64,000 bases of DNA from Steinernema hermaphroditum (taxonomy: Eukaryota; Nematoda; Chromadorea; Rhabditida; Steinernematidae): the NCBI GenBank assembly GCA_030435675.1, contig CM059622.1, positions 13,206,001 to 13,270,000 of the forward strand. Reading direction: 5' to 3'. The position numbers were made by a program, and so were the translations under genes. The notes under the pieces are model-generated. The model did not search any database. It worked only from the letters and a program-made list of their open reading frames with translations, and had not been told where the DNA came from. Positions 32,495-46,799 of this stretch are shown here, piece by piece. Numbering within the stretch: the first letter of the stretch is position 1; each line of letters starts with the position of its first letter.

Positions 32495-32873
32495 ATGGAT
32501 CAAGTGATTCAGATGCTTCCCGAACCGCTGAAGCAGATCAGCACCCACCACGACTTCGCGGGACAGAAGCGAGCGGAGCGAATCTATCAGGTGAGCGCGG
32601 AAGACCCTGGGATTTATTGAATTCGTTCTTTGCCAGGTGATTATCATTGTGGCCGGTGTTCTTGGCTTCTTTATCGGCTTCGTCGGACAACAGCTCTCCT
32701 ACACTGTTTACACGGTTGCCTCTGGCTTCGTGGTTGCCTGTGCTGTTGTCCTTCCCCCGTGGTCCTGCTTCCGCCAGAATCCTGTCATGTGGCAGCCGGT
32801 CAAGAAGGACAAGGACGAGAACCCGTCCGCGTCAACTGGCCAGAGCAAGAACAACAAGAAGAAGAACAAATAA
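32495..32873 (+). CDS. Signal peptidase complex subunit 1, copy A
   Basis: Two exons: 32495-32590 and 32637-32873, 110 residues (human SPCS1 102). Cytosolic N-terminus with FAGQKRAERIYQ, matching the GQK-x-AE-x-x-Q of the family. Two membrane segments follow (VIIIVAGVLGFFIGFVGQQ and YTVYTVASGFVVACAVV), then LPPWSCFRQNPVMWQPV, the conserved LPPW-P-x-W block, and a lysine-rich tail (SKNNKKKNK) as in other SPCS1 proteins. It is a non-catalytic ER membrane subunit of signal peptidase. The stop overlaps AATAAA, and copy B starts 162 bases on. Confidence 0.93.
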
Positions 32874-33010
32874 ATTCTCATTGTTTACAAAGGATGCTTT
32901 TAATTTATTTATGTGATATTGTAGTATTAAATGGTTCGATTCGCATGTACGTTCTTCGTGAGCTTGTAGGTTGTGCTCCTTCATCCAATTTCTTTCGGTA
33001 GGTTCCTTCT

Positions 33011-33020
33011 GGCTTTTAGT
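33011..33020 (+). promoter_or_regulatory. Intercistronic trans-splice acceptor before SPCS1 copy B
   Basis: GGCTTTTAG between two closely spaced genes in the same direction, 146 bases after the upstream stop and its AATAAA. This is the spacing seen at SL2 sites in rhabditid operons. Confidence 0.5.
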
Positions 33021-33035
33021 GCTGACGTATAGATC

Positions 33036-33362
33036 ATGGACAACCTCATCCAAATGTTGCCTACGCCCCTGCAGCGCATGAGCACACATATGGATTTCGT
33101 TGGCCAGCAACGTGCTCAGCGAATTTACCAGGCAAGGTTCTTGAATGCTTAGTCGTTTCGATGGCATCGAGTTCAGGTGATCCTTGTTGTGGCCGGTGTT
33201 CTTGGGTTCATGATCGGCTTCGCCGGACAGCAACTCTCCTACACCGTTTACACCATTGTCTCTGGTTCCCTTATTGCCTGTGCTGTGGTTCTTCCCCCAT
33301 GGTCATTCTTCCGCCAGAATCCTGTCATTTGGCGCCCTGTCTCCCATAACGACGAAAACTGA
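33036..33362 (+). CDS. Signal peptidase complex subunit 1, copy B
   Basis: Tandem paralogue of the preceding gene. Two exons, 33036-33131 and 33177-33362, 93 residues, with the intron at the same codon. The donor is GC (CAG/GCAAGG), not GT; no nearby GT donor keeps the frame. Membrane segments (VILVVAGVLGFMIGFAGQQ and TVYTIVSGSLIACAVV) and the LPPWSFFRQNPVIWRPV block are intact, but the lysine tail of copy A is missing and the protein ends SHNDEN. A TGGCTTTTAG acceptor lies 16 bases before the ATG, consistent with SL2-type trans-splicing. Both copies look functional; specialisation of B is speculation. Confidence 0.9.
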
Positions 33363-33510
33363 ATCACATAATTTAATTTTAACTTATTTGGTCGCGATAT
33401 TTATTCACTTTTGGGCATAAAAGGCTGGTATCATGAGAGCTGTTACGTCAGCTGGTTTGCGTGCCGCAGTTCAATTGACCTTGCAATGCAGATGATCGTG
33501 AAGTTTGCCT

Positions 33511-33520
33511 TTTATTTCAG
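33511..33520 (+). promoter_or_regulatory. Intercistronic trans-splice acceptor before LONP1
   Basis: TTTATTTCAG seven bases before the LONP1 ATG and 158 bases after the SPCS1 copy B stop. Operon-like spacing. Confidence 0.55.
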
Positions 33521-33527
33521 TATTGTT

Positions 33528-37194
<3,667 letters not shown>

Positions 37195-37359
37195 TTTATT
37201 GTTAGCCTTATTAGGGATGTTGTTATTCTGTGGTTTGAAAGTGAAGATTACGGTGTCGGAGACGCATGTTTGAACGGTTTCTGGTTACGTGCCTAATGAT
37301 ATCGCATCGCATATGCTGATTTAAGCGTGTATTGCGGTTCTACGGCTTTTCAGGTCATA

Positions 37360-38319
37360 ATGACGGTAATACCGCCGAGTTTCCGATCAAATTGGAGCGC
37401 ATTCGCCTCTTCGAGCTCCTCCACATTCGAAGGCTTCTTGACGAACAATGATCCGGAGCGAGTGGACGTGGAAACAGCGCTGTTTGAGCAGATCGGAGCC
37501 GTGGCAGCGCCGTTTCCGGGAATGGACAAGTCCGGCCGCGGAGTGTGCGTGAAGAACGAGAATGGGCTGTGCACCTTCGGCAACGTGTGCCCCCTGCGTC
37601 ACATCATCGGCGACAAGGCGGTGGTGTGCAAGCATTGGCTGCGCGGCCTCTGTAAGAAGGGTGACCAGTGCGAGTTCCTGCACGAATACGATCTCAGCAA
37701 GATGCCCGAGTGCTACTTCTTCAGCAAGTACCTGGCGTGCTCCAATAAAGAATGTCCATTTCGCCACATTGACCCCGAAACGAAGATTAAAGACTGTCCG
37801 TGGTACGACCGAGGATTCTGCCGCCACGGCCCCTACTGCAAGCATCGCCATCGTCGTCGAGTGCTGTGTCCGAACTACGTCGCCGGCTTCTGCCCGGACG
37901 GTCCCGAGTGCAAGTACACGCATCCTTCGTTCAACATTCCCGCCGCCGACGGAGGCACCATCAGCAAGAAGCCGTACAACCAGGGAATCATCTGCCACAA
38001 CTGCCACGAACGCGGCCACAAGGCCACCTATTGCCCGCATCTGCCCACTGGAAACGGCGAGGCGAAGCCGACGGTCGCCAGGAACTTCCAGATGCCTACG
38101 GGGGCGGCTGCTGCGCTGGCCGCGATGCAGTCAGAGAAGAAGACGTTGCAGGACGTCACTTGCTACAAGTGCGGTGAGAAGGGCCACTACGCGAACCGCT
38201 GTCACAAAGGAGTGCTCGCCTTTTTATCGAACACAGCACATCTGGCGCAGGAGCAACGCGAGCGGGACGAACAGGGCCGACAAGTGGCGAACGCCATCGC
38301 AGCGGGTTCCGAGAATTGA
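37360..38319 (+). CDS. cpsf-4: CPSF30/CPSF4, mRNA 3'-end processing factor
   Basis: A single intron-free exon of 319 residues. Five CCCH zinc fingers occur in a row: GVCVKNENGLCTFGNVCPLR, VVCKHWLRGLCKKGDQCEF, ECYFFSKYLACSNKECPF, CPWYDRGFCRHGPYCKH and CPNYVAGFCPDGPECKYTH. Two CCHC knuckles follow (CHNCHERGHKATYC and CYKCGEKGHYANRC). This is the layout of CPSF30, which recognises AAUAAA with WDR33 in the cleavage and polyadenylation complex. The ATG at 37360 follows CTTTTCAG by six bases and lies 165 bases after the LONP1 stop, so it may be the last gene of an operon. Lack of introns is unlike its neighbours. Confidence 0.95.
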   Translation: MTVIPPSFRSNWSAFASSSSSTFEGFLTNNDPERVDVETALFEQIGAVAAPFPGMDKSGRGVCVKNENGLCTFGNVCPLRHIIGDKAVVCKHWLRGLCKKGDQCEFLHEYDLSKMPECYFFSKYLACSNKECPFRHIDPETKIKDCPWYDRGFCRHGPYCKHRHRRRVLCPNYVAGFCPDGPECKYTHPSFNIPAADGGTISKKPYNQGIICHNCHERGHKATYCPHLPTGNGEAKPTVARNFQMPTGAAAALAAMQSEKKTLQDVTCYKCGEKGHYANRCHKGVLAFLSNTAHLAQEQRERDEQGRQVANAIAAGSEN

Positions 38320-38660
38320 TACGCTCTTTAGTGTTATTGTTGTTCCTTTCTTAATGCAAGTCGGTAAAGGTCTCTTTCCTGTCTGTGTCTACGTGGCTGT
38401 CTGCATTGTTTATTCGAACACATGTTACTCCTCGGAGCGTTTGGACGAATCGTCTGTTTGGGTTACTCTATGCTGAGGCTAGATTTTCGACTTGTAAAGG
38501 GGAGGCGTGGATACGGTATGCGCAATCATTCCTGGTTCAGCAAACTGTGGTTGTAAGCTGGTCGATTAAAATGGAATTATTTTCTCTGAGCACTGAACAG
38601 ATAGGTTACGGTAGCTTTGCCTTTAATTTTATGTTTATTACCTACAAAAAAAAAGAAGAT

Positions 38661-40087
38661 TTATCTCCTCCTCCCGTTTTTGGCCTTCTGCTCAGCGAGG
38701 GCGTCCCAACTCTTCGCCAGTTGATTGAAATACTTCTTGCCCGTCTCCTCCCCGGATTGTTCATTGATGGCGACTTTGGAGTCGTGGAGGCGCCGGGCTT
38801 GGATCTTGTAGAGGAGTTTGGAGAACGTGAAGGGAACGGCGCACGTGTAGACGACCGGAGCGATCTGAAGATCGACTACGGTAATATTGCTGTGGAGATG
38901 GCGCTTACGTAGCAGGCCTCTAGTATTGTGGTGAAGACGTGAGGGTCGGTGTAGCTGAAGAACATTCGCGAGATGGCCGTGGTGGCGAGGTAGACCACGT
39001 AGATGAGTGAGTGGACGACGGCCATGGGGAGGATGGCGTTCATCGTGAGGATGTTCTCCTGGGTCTGATAGAGGTCGCTCAGGTTGTATCGGTTGTTGTT
39101 CCGTCGGGAGCTGGAAGGAAAATTGTATTGGAATACAATACCCTAGAGGTGAGAAAGGAAATGATGTAGGGAGTGTCTGTCTGTCTGTCTAAAAATGTCT
39201 AGACAGACCTACAGTAAGCACAGAAATGAAAAATGTCTGGTCTTGCTTCGATTGAAAGGATGAAAAGGCTCTTTTCTCAAATAAGACAGCTTGTCTGTGT
39301 CTGTAGACGACTCACCTCACGAGTCTCCTCTTGTTGTGTCTGAGAAGAAAGTAATTAAACCCAATGATCCCGATATCGACACCCAGAAGAACATAGGTCG
39401 CATAGAGGATCTTCTGGGCGTTGTTGGACGAAGTGGCGCCACAGTACACTTTGCTCCCACCGTAGTCCTCCGCATAGAAAATGTATGCGTTCAGTAGGAA
39501 GTTCACCACCCACTGTAAGTGTCAATTTGTCTGGCGCAACTGCCCGGGCAGACCTACCGTAACCACAGACACGACAATGCCTCTTCTACAGCCGCTCTTT
39601 TCGTAATTTTTTCGTCTATACGTCGCTACAGTCCTCTCGTAGGCCAGCGCCAGTTGAACCATGCTGAACCCGGTCATGCAGAGAAAGGTCGGTGCCCGAA
39701 TGCAGAGACAAGGAAGTGTTTCGGTTAGGATTTGACAAGAATTCGTGTAGGTGTAGTAGTTGATCTAAATTTAGAGTGTCTTAGAGTGTCACAAATAAGT
39801 GGATACGGTACTTGATTCAAGGCTTGCGCGGCAATAATGAGAACGGAGTGACATGTGTAGAAAACGAAGGCGTTCACTAACAAGATCTAAATTAAGATTT
39901 GCCGACATCATGACGTATGTTGAGTCACCTTGAGATTCTTGTGGACAACTGGCATCTGGATGCAGAATCGTCTCAGGACCACGCCTATGACGACGAGAGA
40001 AATGAGCGCGAAAACGACCTGGGCCCCTTGCACGATGTGGAGGGGCTTGTAAGAGGCGAATTGGAGCGCTTTCGAACAGTCGTCCAT
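38661..40087 (-). CDS. Serpentine chemoreceptor, SRAB-like
   Basis: At least six exons. Starting at 40087 (six bases after CAATTCAG): 39929-40087, 39812-39886, an exon beginning at 39764, one with WVVNFLLNAYIFYAEDYGG, one with LTMNAILPMAVVHSLIYVVY, and a last exon that ends at the stop 38661. Seven hydrophobic segments can be traced. Typical marks of the SRA/SRAB group are the N-terminal cysteine before TM1 (DCSKALQF) and QLALAYERTVATYRRKNYEK after TM3, which stands in for a DRY-like motif. The C-terminal tail is charged (EQSGEETGKKYF). Such receptors act in ciliated sensory neurons; the ligand is unknown. Introns carry TGTCTGTCTGTC and TGTCTAGACAG runs (39178-39210). Confidence 0.85.
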
Positions 40088-40381
40088 TGGAAGCTGAATT
40101 GAAGTGATAGGACATGTAGAGTCTCCGCGATCTCCGCGCACATAGAAAAGGTAACAAAGGTGCCAGAAACATAGACGTCTAGTTCCCAGCAGCCCTTTGT
40201 AAGAGTGAAAAGTACTCGGAATTGACTGATGGAAAAGTGCACCTAGTGAACGTATGGAAATGGACGAATTCCCATAATGACATTCTTGTAACTAGCTTGT
40301 CTGTCTTTGGAAATGAATCTGACTGCATTTGGAATGGAAAATGGAAATAGTGCACTTCGAATTGGATTGCATTTGCCAAAT

Positions 40382-40765
40382 TTGTATAGCCATCCGGTTA
40401 ATTGAAAAATTCAACCTTAAGCCACACGTTCAAGTCGATACCTTGAACCGTCCTGCGTTATATTGAGGTCATTTTAGATCGCAATGGAAAAGGAACACAC
40501 CCATCCAGGGCAACTGTATTTTGCACGAATCTTGTACGGTCACATGGTCGAACCACTGAATATTCAACCTTACAATATCAAGCTCAAGAATAATAAAATT
40601 TGCATAGGCATCCGATTTATTAAAAAATTCAACCTTAAGCGACACGTTCAAGTCGATACCTTTGGATTTGAATTGTTCTGCGCTAGACAACTCGAGCGTC
40701 TCAAGCTACAGGTCATTTTAGATCTCAATAGAGAAGAGGCACACCCTCAAGGGCAATTATCATGA
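40382..40765. repeat. Diverged tandem duplication, ~220-base period
   Basis: AAAAATTCAACCTTAAGC with CACGTTCAAGTCGATACCTT occurs at about 40404-40444 and again at about 40622-40664. The following segments (GGTCATTTTAGATCGCAATG and GGTCATTTTAGATCTCAATA) also match. No coding function was recognised. The stretch from here to 41660 holds nothing else recognised. Confidence 0.65.
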
Positions 40766-41660
40766 ACAAAAGAATATCAGAACAGAATATCACCGTAGGG
40801 GATTGTGCGATGCAGCATCGACCCGCCGAACGATTCAATAAAGCTGTGCACATAAGAGGATCTCTACGAAGCGATTGTTACAAACTTGCTCCAAGGTAAC
40901 TCATCGTACGGAAAACTCTATTCAACAAATCGGTAAGACGGCAACATTTATGCATGGAAAGGACAGCTTTTTAGCGGCATGGATCAGGAATTTGAAGACT
41001 GTCCATCAAAAATTCGAAGAAGGAATTCAAAGATCCGTGGTGGTAGTGGAAGCCCGCAACATCAAGCCGAAACAACATCAAAATTCGAAAACCATTCATC
41101 GGTGACAGTGATCTGTTGTAGGGGAAATGAAACCATAAATAGAATGGGAAATTTCTAAAGAATTTACCGTGGTTTGGTTGATGAAATTCGGAGAACTTTG
41201 TTTTAAAAGACACGGAAACTGATGCGAAAAGTTCACGACAGGTGAATTGTGCACCAGAACTGATGTAAACAGAGACTAATTAACGACGTTTTTTGTGAAT
41301 TTCTCGGAATGAGATCTGTAAAATCGCTCGGTCCTGATGACCTCTGGAAAGTGGCAAAATATAAATGCTGGAAGTACTACGAAAAAGTCGAGTTTTCCTG
41401 AAAAAGTCTAAGAGCAGCAGCTTTTTTAGGAATAGTAACCTCTAGGTTTAGGAACAACAAACAAGCTGTGGGTGTTTTGGACATTTTCAGAATCGAAACT
41501 TGTGAGCATTGACACGCAAACCAACAAATGATGATTCTAAGAGTTCACTTATGCAGAAGACTTTCTCAGATCCAGCGACCTTTCGTGACAACTTATTGAC
41601 AGTTACACTTGCAGATTGATGGAAGCAGTGACCGTGGCAAACAACTGTTGTGCTCATGAC

Positions 41661-41850
41661 GAGAGATGGGCACGACCGGATCGGATCGACCAACCGTAAG
41701 CCGGTTGACGACTAACCAGAGATCGGAACCCGAGCCGCGAGCCGGCTCGGATTGCGAAATCGGCTCGGCTCGGGTTCCGATCTCTGCGACTAACAGACGG
41801 CTGAGTCGGCTGACCAACCGGTTGAATGGCCGAACCGATACCCATCTCTG
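41661..41850. mobile_element. hAT-like MITE, 190 bases
   Basis: Ends GAGAGATGGGC and ACCCATCTCTG are inverted. An inner pair (GATCGGAACCCGAGCCG and CGGCTCGGGTTCCGATC) forms a long hairpin. The flanks CTCATGAC (41653-41660) and CTAACGAC (41851-41858) agree at six of eight bases, as expected of an aged 8-base target duplication. AGAGATGGG ends are common among hAT MITEs. No coding capacity. Confidence 0.7.
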
Positions 41851-43400
41851 CTAACGACGGTGATCCCCGGAAAATAGAAGGCAAAACGATAAAAAGGAGC
41901 AAAACAGAAATAATCCAAAGAAAAATAGGCGTTTTGTAGACAGACAAGGACATTAGCTGTCTCGTTTTTTTGGAGTTTCAAATGCCATTGAAAACAGGAT
42001 TGATGGGGTTCTTAGCCTGAAAAGCTAAACTGACTACAATGACATTTTTTATTCCATTGCACAAAACTTAATCCGAACCGATTCATTGTAACATTTCAAG
42101 CAGAAAAATGAAGTCTCCAGCTGATCAAGGGATCAGAAGTAGGGCTGGCACTTCCAGTCGTGTTCTGGAATACAAACCTTAATCAGAATCAAAAGAACCA
42201 GGTCGCTGAGTCTGTTCCAAGAGTGTACGCTCCGTCGTAAAACGGAATTGTTTGGCCGAGTTGTGCACGTATGCTACGGCGATCTTTCTCATATTAACAA
42301 TGCTCTGGGACGTCCCTCACACGCACTGTCTTCTAAGAAAGTGCGTTTTGACGCACTTCACGATTCACAACAAACGAGCTATGAGTAAACAAAGAGAAAA
42401 ATAGTGCCGTGGCATACATATTTACGAAAAGGTACTTTGTGACAGGGTATGACAGTACAACCGACTCTGACGACTTTTACGGTTGAGTTGTAGTTATAAC
42501 TACGTTCACTCTACTTTGTATCTGTAAAGACAATTTATAGATTTGAGCTCTATAACATACACACATCATAAAGGATTGTTAGGTTGAAAATGGACGTCTT
42601 TTGAAACAATTCTTTATCTACTTAAAAACAAATATTTCACTCAAAGAATTCACTACCATCGATCTAAAGATTATTCAATTTAGTCAGTGAAAGGACGTTA
42701 GCATCATTTTACTTTGTGGGCAATATTCGGATGCATCGTTCGCAGAATACTAGGTTTCGAGGTAAAAAATGGTTTTGGCAGAATTTTCATTTCGGGCAGA
42801 ATTCGTTTCATGAAACACTTTGGCATCATCGACGACCAGTCATTGATGGAGACCATGGGCTAATTAACGAATAAGACCTTCTTCCCAAGTATTCTATCCC
42901 AAACCTTTTCAAATGAAACAAGAAGCTATCGATCCGAAACTTATCTAATTTAGCCAGCGAAAGGACATACCAACGAATTTCCTTGAAAGGAGGGACGTTC
43001 TAGCTGAGTCGTGCTACAAGATCTCTTGTTTTCTTGGAACCTACACTCCGATGAGCGGAGCGTTGAAGTTTATAAAATTGCATTAGTACGGGAGCATGGT
43101 CATAGCTCAAAGGCCGACATTTCTCTGCACGAAGGGACTACAAAGAAAAGTGGAATCTCGTTTTCACGACCCGATTACGATATGTTTATCCGAACAGCCG
43201 TTTCGTGTGTTTACCGTCGGCCGCCCACAGGGCTACCTGGCTTTTAGTACCTTGACTACGAATTGAGGGTGCGTATTTGTGGGTAGACGCGTTTATTATG
43301 TTTAATCATAGGCGTATGAAATCATCTGAATTCTTAGGTTTATCTTAATAAACCCGGCTGCGCGCGAATTCGCGCCCTCCAGGTGCTAAAAGCCAATTAG
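41851..43400. other. Intergenic, no gene recognised
   Basis: AT-rich with short diverged internal similarities (GGCGAATTC-like runs, AGCCAGCGAAAGGACATACC against AGTCAGTGAAAGGACGTTAG at about 42951 and 42681). No gene supported on either strand. Confidence 0.4.
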
Positions 43401-43401
43401 C

Positions 43402-43515
43402 CTGTAGCCCTGCGGGCGGCAAGATTGGCTCTCATGGGTAGGGCTGAAGTTGGGGCCAAAAACTGTAGCCCTGCGGGCGGCAAGACACCATAGCCCTGCG
43501 GGCGGCAAGATTGGC
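43402..43515. repeat. Three copies of a 20-base GC-rich motif
   Basis: TAGCCCTGCGGGCGGCAAGA occurs at about 43402, 43467 and 43491. Copies 1 and 3 are each followed by TTGGC-CTCATG. Spacing is unequal (65 and 24 bases) and there are no unique equal-length spacers, so it is not a CRISPR array. Confidence 0.7.
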
Positions 43516-43684
43516 GCTCATGTAAATGGCTAAAGTGGGCGAAAAACTGTAAAGATTCAGGAAACTCGAACCGAAAACAATGCTGGTTACAAAATAGGCA
43601 AGAAATCACTCAAAAACAGCAAAAAAAACTCAAAGCCTAGCATCGCCAGGGAGATAGTGGAAGTAGAGCTCTACCATCTCAACT

Positions 43685-43802
43685 GTCTGTGTGGCTCATT
43701 GCGAACGCTCTCTGTTTGTAAGCGGGCGGTGTCGGGTTCGGTTCCCCTCGGGGTCCTTATTTTGTGTGGGTGTTTCCGCCGTGCGCACGGAAAAACACAC
43801 AC
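43685..43802 (+). other. tRNA-like sequence followed by a hairpin (SINE candidate)
   Basis: TGGCTCATTGC at 43692 resembles a pol III A box. GGTTCGGTTCC at 43735 resembles a B box with the invariant A replaced by G. Their 43-base spacing is that of a tRNA. Acceptor and T stems pair poorly, so a working tRNA is unlikely. GTGTGGGTGTTTCCG (43764-43778) pairs with CGGAAAAACACACAC (43788-43802) just downstream. The arrangement suggests a decayed tRNA-derived SINE. Confidence 0.3.
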
Positions 43803-45060
43803 ACACAGACCAACGGACCCGTCGGTTCTCCATTTATATATAGGGGATGACCATACATTATGTTTTGAGTGGAACTCACAGGAACGGCTTAAGCTGGGGT
43901 CAACGAAAGCAATAAAATGACATCATTAATGGAAACAAAGAAAATGCGATCTAAATTGCATTAGAATAAGTTCGGAGCGAAAATCATTCTGGCAAAAGTG
44001 CGTGCATGACGTTAGTACATTCTGTCTCATTCAGGGTGCACGATTTCTATGTACAGATCTCTGATCCCTGTATTAGATCTCTGGAAAAGATTCACACGAT
44101 TCGACAGCTTTGTGGAAACATGGTCGAGCGAAGCACCACACGCATCGAATCTGAAGTGGAACCGGAAAGCGCGAACTGAACAGAAGTTTCCGACTACAAC
44201 TGCGATTTTAGATTTATACACGGATCCGTCACGCAAACGGCGTTCTATGTCATAATTGGGTGACCATAAATTTAGAATCTTTGGCAAAACTTCTAAGTAC
44301 AGACATAATAAAGCGATAGGCGGGGGCGGAGTAGCCCTGACACAGATTATTGTTGCGGAAAGAGCAATACTATTTATTTACTATTTAGTTACCTTTTATA
44401 TTGTTTAATTCCGGAATAGTTGAAGGAAGGTTCCAATTACTTCGTTATATACTTGTTTCGTTGCAGTGGACGGAAGGTTCCCTTCATAATACATTTTTAG
44501 GTCAGGTTCCTAGGTGGTAGAGCACTTAAAATTTTAAATGGAAAGTTGAATAAAAAAATTTGTTTTACGTTTTGTCACTTATATCCGAACAAACCGGAAC
44601 GTTTTTGTTTTTATTTGTAATTTATCCAATTCCCAGTCCTATTATGCAAGAGCTGAACTCACAGCAGAACTTTCGGAAAATTACTCCTCATTAGAAAGCT
44701 GCGAGTGGGTGAACTTGGTGGAAAATACCGCACAGACAAGATGTGTGGATTTCGCACAGGCTCTATTATTTGAAAGTATCAACGCCTAAAAACAAAAGTA
44801 CTTCGTTTAATTCGCGCAATTTTCCGAACTTGTTTCTCACCGATGGCGGAACTGTACGCTCCGTACACACAACAAGTGCAGTGCAAATATAAGACAGACA
44901 TGCATGTAGATGCAAAAAGGAAATAACGGTAGAAATCATAGACTATTATGCACCAAGGATTGCCATGGATTGTCACAGTGCCTGTTTTTGTGTCGGCGAC
45001 AAAGTGAATGGCGCATTGCGACACCGTAGTTCCGGTTTGAAGCTAGATACCGTTTGAAGA
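43803..45060. other. Intergenic, no gene recognised
   Basis: No coding frame with resemblance or splice support was found. AT-rich spacer. Confidence 0.4.
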
Positions 45061-45062
45061 AA

Positions 45063-45590
45063 TGAGGGTGACGTATCCTGAGCCTTCTCAGTGAGACGTT
45101 GAGACTACGGTGTTCCATGGGAACATGAGCCTCCAAGAACCGGAAGTTCAGCCGTTGCTGCCCTCGTTCATAAATTCCTAATATCGAGAAGAGTTCGAAA
45201 AATGAGGGTAGGTATACATACATGTAAGACATGGGTATAAAACAGATGGGAAAACAAGGTGTTCAGATCAGGGTGCTATTAATAATTCTTTTTTCAAATC
45301 TGTAATTCTAGCAGTTTTTGACTGGAACTACCACAGGCGATGTCAAAATAAGAGCAAGATTTACGGTCTTGACACGAAGAATGCGGTACGGTTTTACCCG
45401 TTATTCAATTCAAATACCCGACACACTGTGGTCTGACCTGATGTTCTGGCACAGATAAAACAGTTTCGTGCGAGGGCAGGAGACGCCGAACTTCCGGTTC
45501 GGTTCTCAGAGGCTCATGTTCCCATGGAAAACCGTAGTTTCAACGTCTCGCTGACAAGGCTCGGGATACATAATTCACCCTTATCCCTCA
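45063..45590. repeat. Inverted repeat with ~110-base arms
   Basis: The left arm (about 45065-45167) contains GAGACGTTGAGACTACGG, TTCCATGGGAACATGAGCCT and CTGCCCTCG. The right arm (about 45471-45590) is its reverse complement with about 15 percent change (CGAGGGCAG, AGGCTCATGTTCCCATGGAA, CCGTAGTTTCAACGTCTC). The 300 bases between carry no recognised gene. Likely a fold-back element; no target duplication was identified. Confidence 0.65.
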
Positions 45591-45599
45591 CCGTTTACT

Positions 45600-46472
45600 A
45601 CAATTCTATGGCTAGGCTAGCCGTGCTAGCGACGCTTTCATTATAGTTATAGCAATCATTCATTTCATTTTAAATGAGAAATGTAGCTAAATAACGATGT
45701 TTAATTTGCGTCAGTTCCTCTCCAGACGTTGACTCACAAAAATGGTTGGATTGTAAAGTCAGAAATCATAACCTTTCGTCTAAAGTAGTTTGTGAATCCA
45801 TTAAAGAATAAAAACAGCCATTAGACGCCGGAGCAATTTGAAGCAGGTGCACACCTAACATTTAGACGGACAAGGTCGTGATAATTGAAGCGACGAAGGG
45901 GAGTGGGGACGTGCAAGCCGAGCCTATATCTGTGGGTAATCCTTGAGGGAGGGAGAATTTTAGGACTTTCGTTTGTATGAACACAAACCGATGAGGTTCA
46001 TTAAAACTGATGAGTCACAAGTCAGATCCCAGTGGGCAGCAGAGATAAGCGAATTGTAGCCGATGCACTAATGAGGGACTCGCAAAAAATGTAAGAAACA
46101 GATTCTTGGAATGATTATCTGCGTCAAGTGGATTAATGAGTGAAATGTCTCGACCATTTCCTGAAAAATCAAGATGTATAAATAGCTCATTTGATTTTCC
46201 GCATTGGATTGGATTCCTAGAGCTGAATGAAGAGACCCTTCAAAAGTCATCGAGTGTGAACCCATGTGAACCTAGCGTTTACTTTAAATTTCCAACAAAG
46301 ATCATATTTAAACGTTACGCAATTTTATTGGTCGCGGGCCATCGAGATTCTCAAAGCAATTCGCTATTCTTTGCAGAAATTTTGCACATCACTATGCAGA
46401 GTATTCTTTGCAAATCGCTTTGCAGGACTGTCGTTCTATATCGCTGAATAATGTGTGTGAATCTGAAACATC
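45600..46472. other. Intergenic, upstream of the small peptide gene
   Basis: No gene recognised. The last part should contain the promoter of the peptide gene. Confidence 0.4.
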
Positions 46473-46480
46473 GTATATAA
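46473..46480 (+). promoter_or_regulatory. TATA box of the small peptide gene
   Basis: GTATATAA about 40 bases before the ATG at 46517. Transcription would start near 46505, giving a leader of about ten bases. No splice acceptor lies in between, so this mRNA probably keeps its own 5' end. Confidence 0.6.
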
Positions 46481-46516
46481 GTCGCCACCGCCGCCCTCTC
46501 AAGCATCTTGATCGAA

Positions 46517-46741
46517 ATGAAGGTTCTCCTTTTTCTTCTCGGCTGCCTTCTCTTCGCCTCGCCCGTCCTCACAAAGCCACCATTCCCCCCTGGACGACCT
46601 TTTACTATTCGATTCCCATACAGCAGTTACAGTAGTGCGGATGAGTTGTATCGGTTCCCCTACGTTTATCATCCAATCGCCGAGCAACTCTTCAAATCGG
46701 GAGACACTCCAGATAATTATGACTTTATCCGCCTTGGATGA
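46517..46741 (+). CDS. Small secreted peptide, orphan
   Basis: 74 residues in one exon. A textbook signal peptide (MKVLLFLLGCLLFASPVLT) is followed by a mature region of about 55 residues: a proline-rich start (KPPFPPGRPF), an aromatic middle (YRFPYVYHPIAEQLF) and an acidic end (DTPDNYDFIRLG). There are no cysteines and no dibasic cleavage sites, so it is neither a disulfide-rich toxin or defensin type nor a classical neuropeptide precursor. A C-terminal glycine could in principle be an amidation donor. TATA box and AATAAA (46788-46793) frame the gene closely. Family unknown to me. Confidence 0.7.
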   Translation: MKVLLFLLGCLLFASPVLTKPPFPPGRPFTIRFPYSSYSSADELYRFPYVYHPIAEQLFKSGDTPDNYDFIRLG

Positions 46742-46787
46742 GTGGTTGGGGTGACTCTCAGTTGCCGTAAAAATATGATTGATGTGC

Positions 46788-46793
46788 AATAAA
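46788..46793 (+). terminator. Poly(A) signal of the small peptide gene
   Basis: AATAAA 46 bases after the stop, the only candidate nearby. Confidence 0.6.
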
Positions 46794-46799
46794 TTTAAT

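Noticed and set aside
43402..43515. GC-rich repeats that might suggest a CRISPR array
   Set aside because: Only three copies with unequal spacing in a eukaryotic genome; the spacers are not unit length.
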